Assembly: GCF_026738875.1 (NCBI RefSeq)
Contig: NZ_JAPQFJ010000001.1
Location: 248,001 to 312,000 of the forward strand
Source of the DNA: Clostridium brassicae
Lineage (GTDB): Bacteria; Bacillota; Clostridia; Clostridiales; Clostridiaceae
Length of the DNA stretch: 64,000 nucleotides
Reading direction: 5' to 3'
In this document: piece after piece, positions 62,736 to 64,000 of the stretch
Position numbering within the stretch: the first letter of the stretch is position 1
How the letters are laid out: every line of letters starts with the position of its first letter
The notes under the pieces: model-generated
What the model saw: the letters and a program-made list of their open reading frames with translations, nothing else
The model's database searches: none
Told to the model about the DNA's origin: nothing
Translations under genes and position numbers: made by a program

Positions 62736-64000
62736 TTTTTATATCACCCCGAATTTTTATTAACTCTTTTAAAACTATTTTTTTATTTAAAAGAGAAAGG
62801 TTTGTGGCGTATTGATTATCTATTTGTTTATCTATGCACTTTAAATTTATATTACGAATATTATTATTTATAATATTTGCAGCTCGTTTTGAGAATACTA
62901 GAGCTTCTAGTAGAGAGTTACTTGCAAGTCTATTAGCACCATGCACACCAGTACAACTAACTTCACCACAAGCAAATAAATTTTCCATAGAAGTTCGTGA
63001 ATAGCAGTCTACTTTTATTCCACCCATAAAATAATGTTGAACAGGTGTAACTGGTATTTTCTCTTTTGTGATATCTAAATTTCTTGATTTACATTCACTG
63101 TATATTAATGGAAATCTTTTTATAATAAATTCTTTAGGCATATGTGTTATATCTAAATAAACATATTTTGAATTTGTTTTATTTTCTTCTTCCAATATAG
63201 CTTTCGAAACTATATTTCTTGGAAGTAATTCATCAACAAATCTTTTACCATTAATATTTACTAATTTAGCACCTTCTCCTCTTAGAGATTCTGAAATTAA
63301 AAATCTTTTTCCTTCTGCTTTATCTTCATATAATCCTGTAGGATGAAATTGAATGTAATTTAGATCTTTTACATCAATACATTTTCTTAAAGCTATAGCT
63401 ATGCCATTGCCAGTTAGCGTTCTCTGATTAGTGGAATTCTTAAATAGTCCTCCTATACCTCCTGTTGAAAGTATTGTATTTTTAGCATATATATTAACTA
63501 TGCTTTCTTCATTTGTTGCAATTCCACCAAAACATATATTATTTTTATCTATTAAATCTATAAGAGTTGTGTTTTCATATATTCGTATGTTTTTTCTTTT
63601 TATAACTTGTTTTAATAGAGCCTCAGAGACTTTTTTACCTGTTTTATCAGCACAATGAACAATTCTGTTAACACTATGGGCACCTTCTCTTGTATAATCC
63701 AGAAATCCGTTTTTTTTATCAAATTCCACACCTAAATTTATAAGCTCTTGAATGTTACTTAGTGATTCGGATGCAAGAACTTCTACTGCTTTTATATCAT
63801 TTTTATAATTACCAGCTTTTAAGGTGTCTTCAATAAATAAGTCTTTGTCTTTTTCATCTCTGGCTGTAGAAATTCCCCCTTGAGCAAGGTAAGAATTACA
63901 TTCTTCTAATGTTGATTTGGTAATCATCACTATATCTAAATTTTTATATAGATTTAATGCAGTATACATTCCAGCGATTCCAGTGCCGACTATAAGTACA
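62716..64000 (-). CDS. nadB: L-aspartate oxidase, N terminus beyond window (partial)
   Basis: Flavoprotein oxidising L-aspartate to iminoaspartate for quinolinate synthesis. The frame continues to the window edge, where the FAD-binding GTGIAGMYTAL is visible; only the first few residues and the start lie outside. Other motifs are NSYLAQGGISTA, EGAHSVNRIVHCADKTG, QFHPTGLY, RFLISESLRGEGAKLVN, HYFMGGIKVD and GEVSCTGVHGANRLASNS. The C-terminal helical domain is short compared with proteobacterial NadB. nadA is probably just outside the window. Confidence 0.94.
   Translation of the reverse strand, partial: VLIVGTGIAGMYTALNLYKNLDIVMITKSTLEECNSYLAQGGISTARDEKDKDLFIEDTLKAGNYKNDIKAVEVLASESLSNIQELINLGVEFDKKNGFLDYTREGAHSVNRIVHCADKTGKKVSEALLKQVIKRKNIRIYENTTLIDLIDKNNICFGGIATNEESIVNIYAKNTILSTGGIGGLFKNSTNQRTLTGNGIAIALRKCIDVKDLNYIQFHPTGLYEDKAEGKRFLISESLRGEGAKLVNINGKRFVDELLPRNIVSKAILEEENKTNSKYVYLDITHMPKEFIIKRFPLIYSECKSRNLDITKEKIPVTPVQHYFMGGIKVDCYSRTSMENLFACGEVSCTGVHGANRLASNSLLEALVFSKRAANIINNNIRNINLKCIDKQIDNQYATNLSLLNKKIVLKELIKIRGDIKNELVNY

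Overview
The window reads as a chromosomal segment of a low-GC, spore-forming anaerobe of the genus Clostridium. The supporting signs are very AT-rich DNA, strong GGAGG-type ribosome binding sites, clostridial gene families (kamA/ablB, MCP-like receptors, NfeD/FloA, a staphylococcal-type lipase, mannose-family PTS) and GTG/TTG starts. The gene mix resembles the C. botulinum/C. novyi group, but I cannot fix the species. There is no rRNA, no complete tRNA, no CRISPR array and no recognisable transposase or prophage.

Layout. 0-4 kb: the end of a response regulator, its histidine kinase, an ABC exporter pair and a decayed membrane gene. 4-7 kb: a NUDIX enzyme, an AraC/GyrI regulator, and a guanine-type purine riboswitch with its terminator ahead of a lipoprotein nucleosidase. 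7-10 kb (minus): an XRE regulator, a HemN-like radical SAM protein and a second radical SAM protein behind a nested palindromic operator. 10-18 kb: a PHP phosphatase, RtcB, ablB-kamA (beta-lysine pathway), an LprI-type lipoprotein and a secreted PPC-domain protein. 18-26 kb: two near-identical ~590-bp noncoding units in direct orientation bracket a sigma-54-controlled aminotransferase with its activator, a lipase and a TetR/FMN-binding/flavodoxin operon. 26-30 kb: htpG, then a TetR/nitroreductase pair with matching operators, then a HAD phosphatase. 30-36 kb: a mannose-family PTS with a FrlB/GfrF-like deglycase and a GntR regulator. 36-40 kb: a GHKL kinase, NfeD, FloA, an acidic protein and a LytTR response regulator. 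40-45 kb: a NUDIX enzyme, a degenerate receiver/zinc-ribbon protein, a repeat-rich noncoding region and a cell-surface gene pair. 45-49 kb: an M20 amidohydrolase with two membrane proteins, then a small tRNA-like structured stretch. 49-58 kb: small hypotheticals, msrA, a DUF3800-like protein, a patatin, a ketosynthase-III-like protein next to an MCP-like receptor, and a DUF1835 protein. 58-64 kb: a secreted M16 protease and nadC-nadB, with nadB cut by the window edge.

The strongest candidate for something undescribed is the duplicated noncoding unit at 17991-18583 and 25402-25986. The two copies differ in the core by a few transitions that preserve helices or GNRA loops. At their 3' ends, three hairpins including the terminator keep their pairing while their sequence changes. 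That pattern is expected of a large structured RNA. Secondary candidates are an array of six small GGAGTC hairpins around a 13-copy 8-bp tandem repeat, a dispersed hairpin family placed after genes, the XRE/two-radical-SAM operon, and a ketosynthase-like protein lacking the catalytic His beside a membrane receptor.

All calls come from reading the sequence by eye. No database search or folding program was run, and coordinates of sites were counted by hand.
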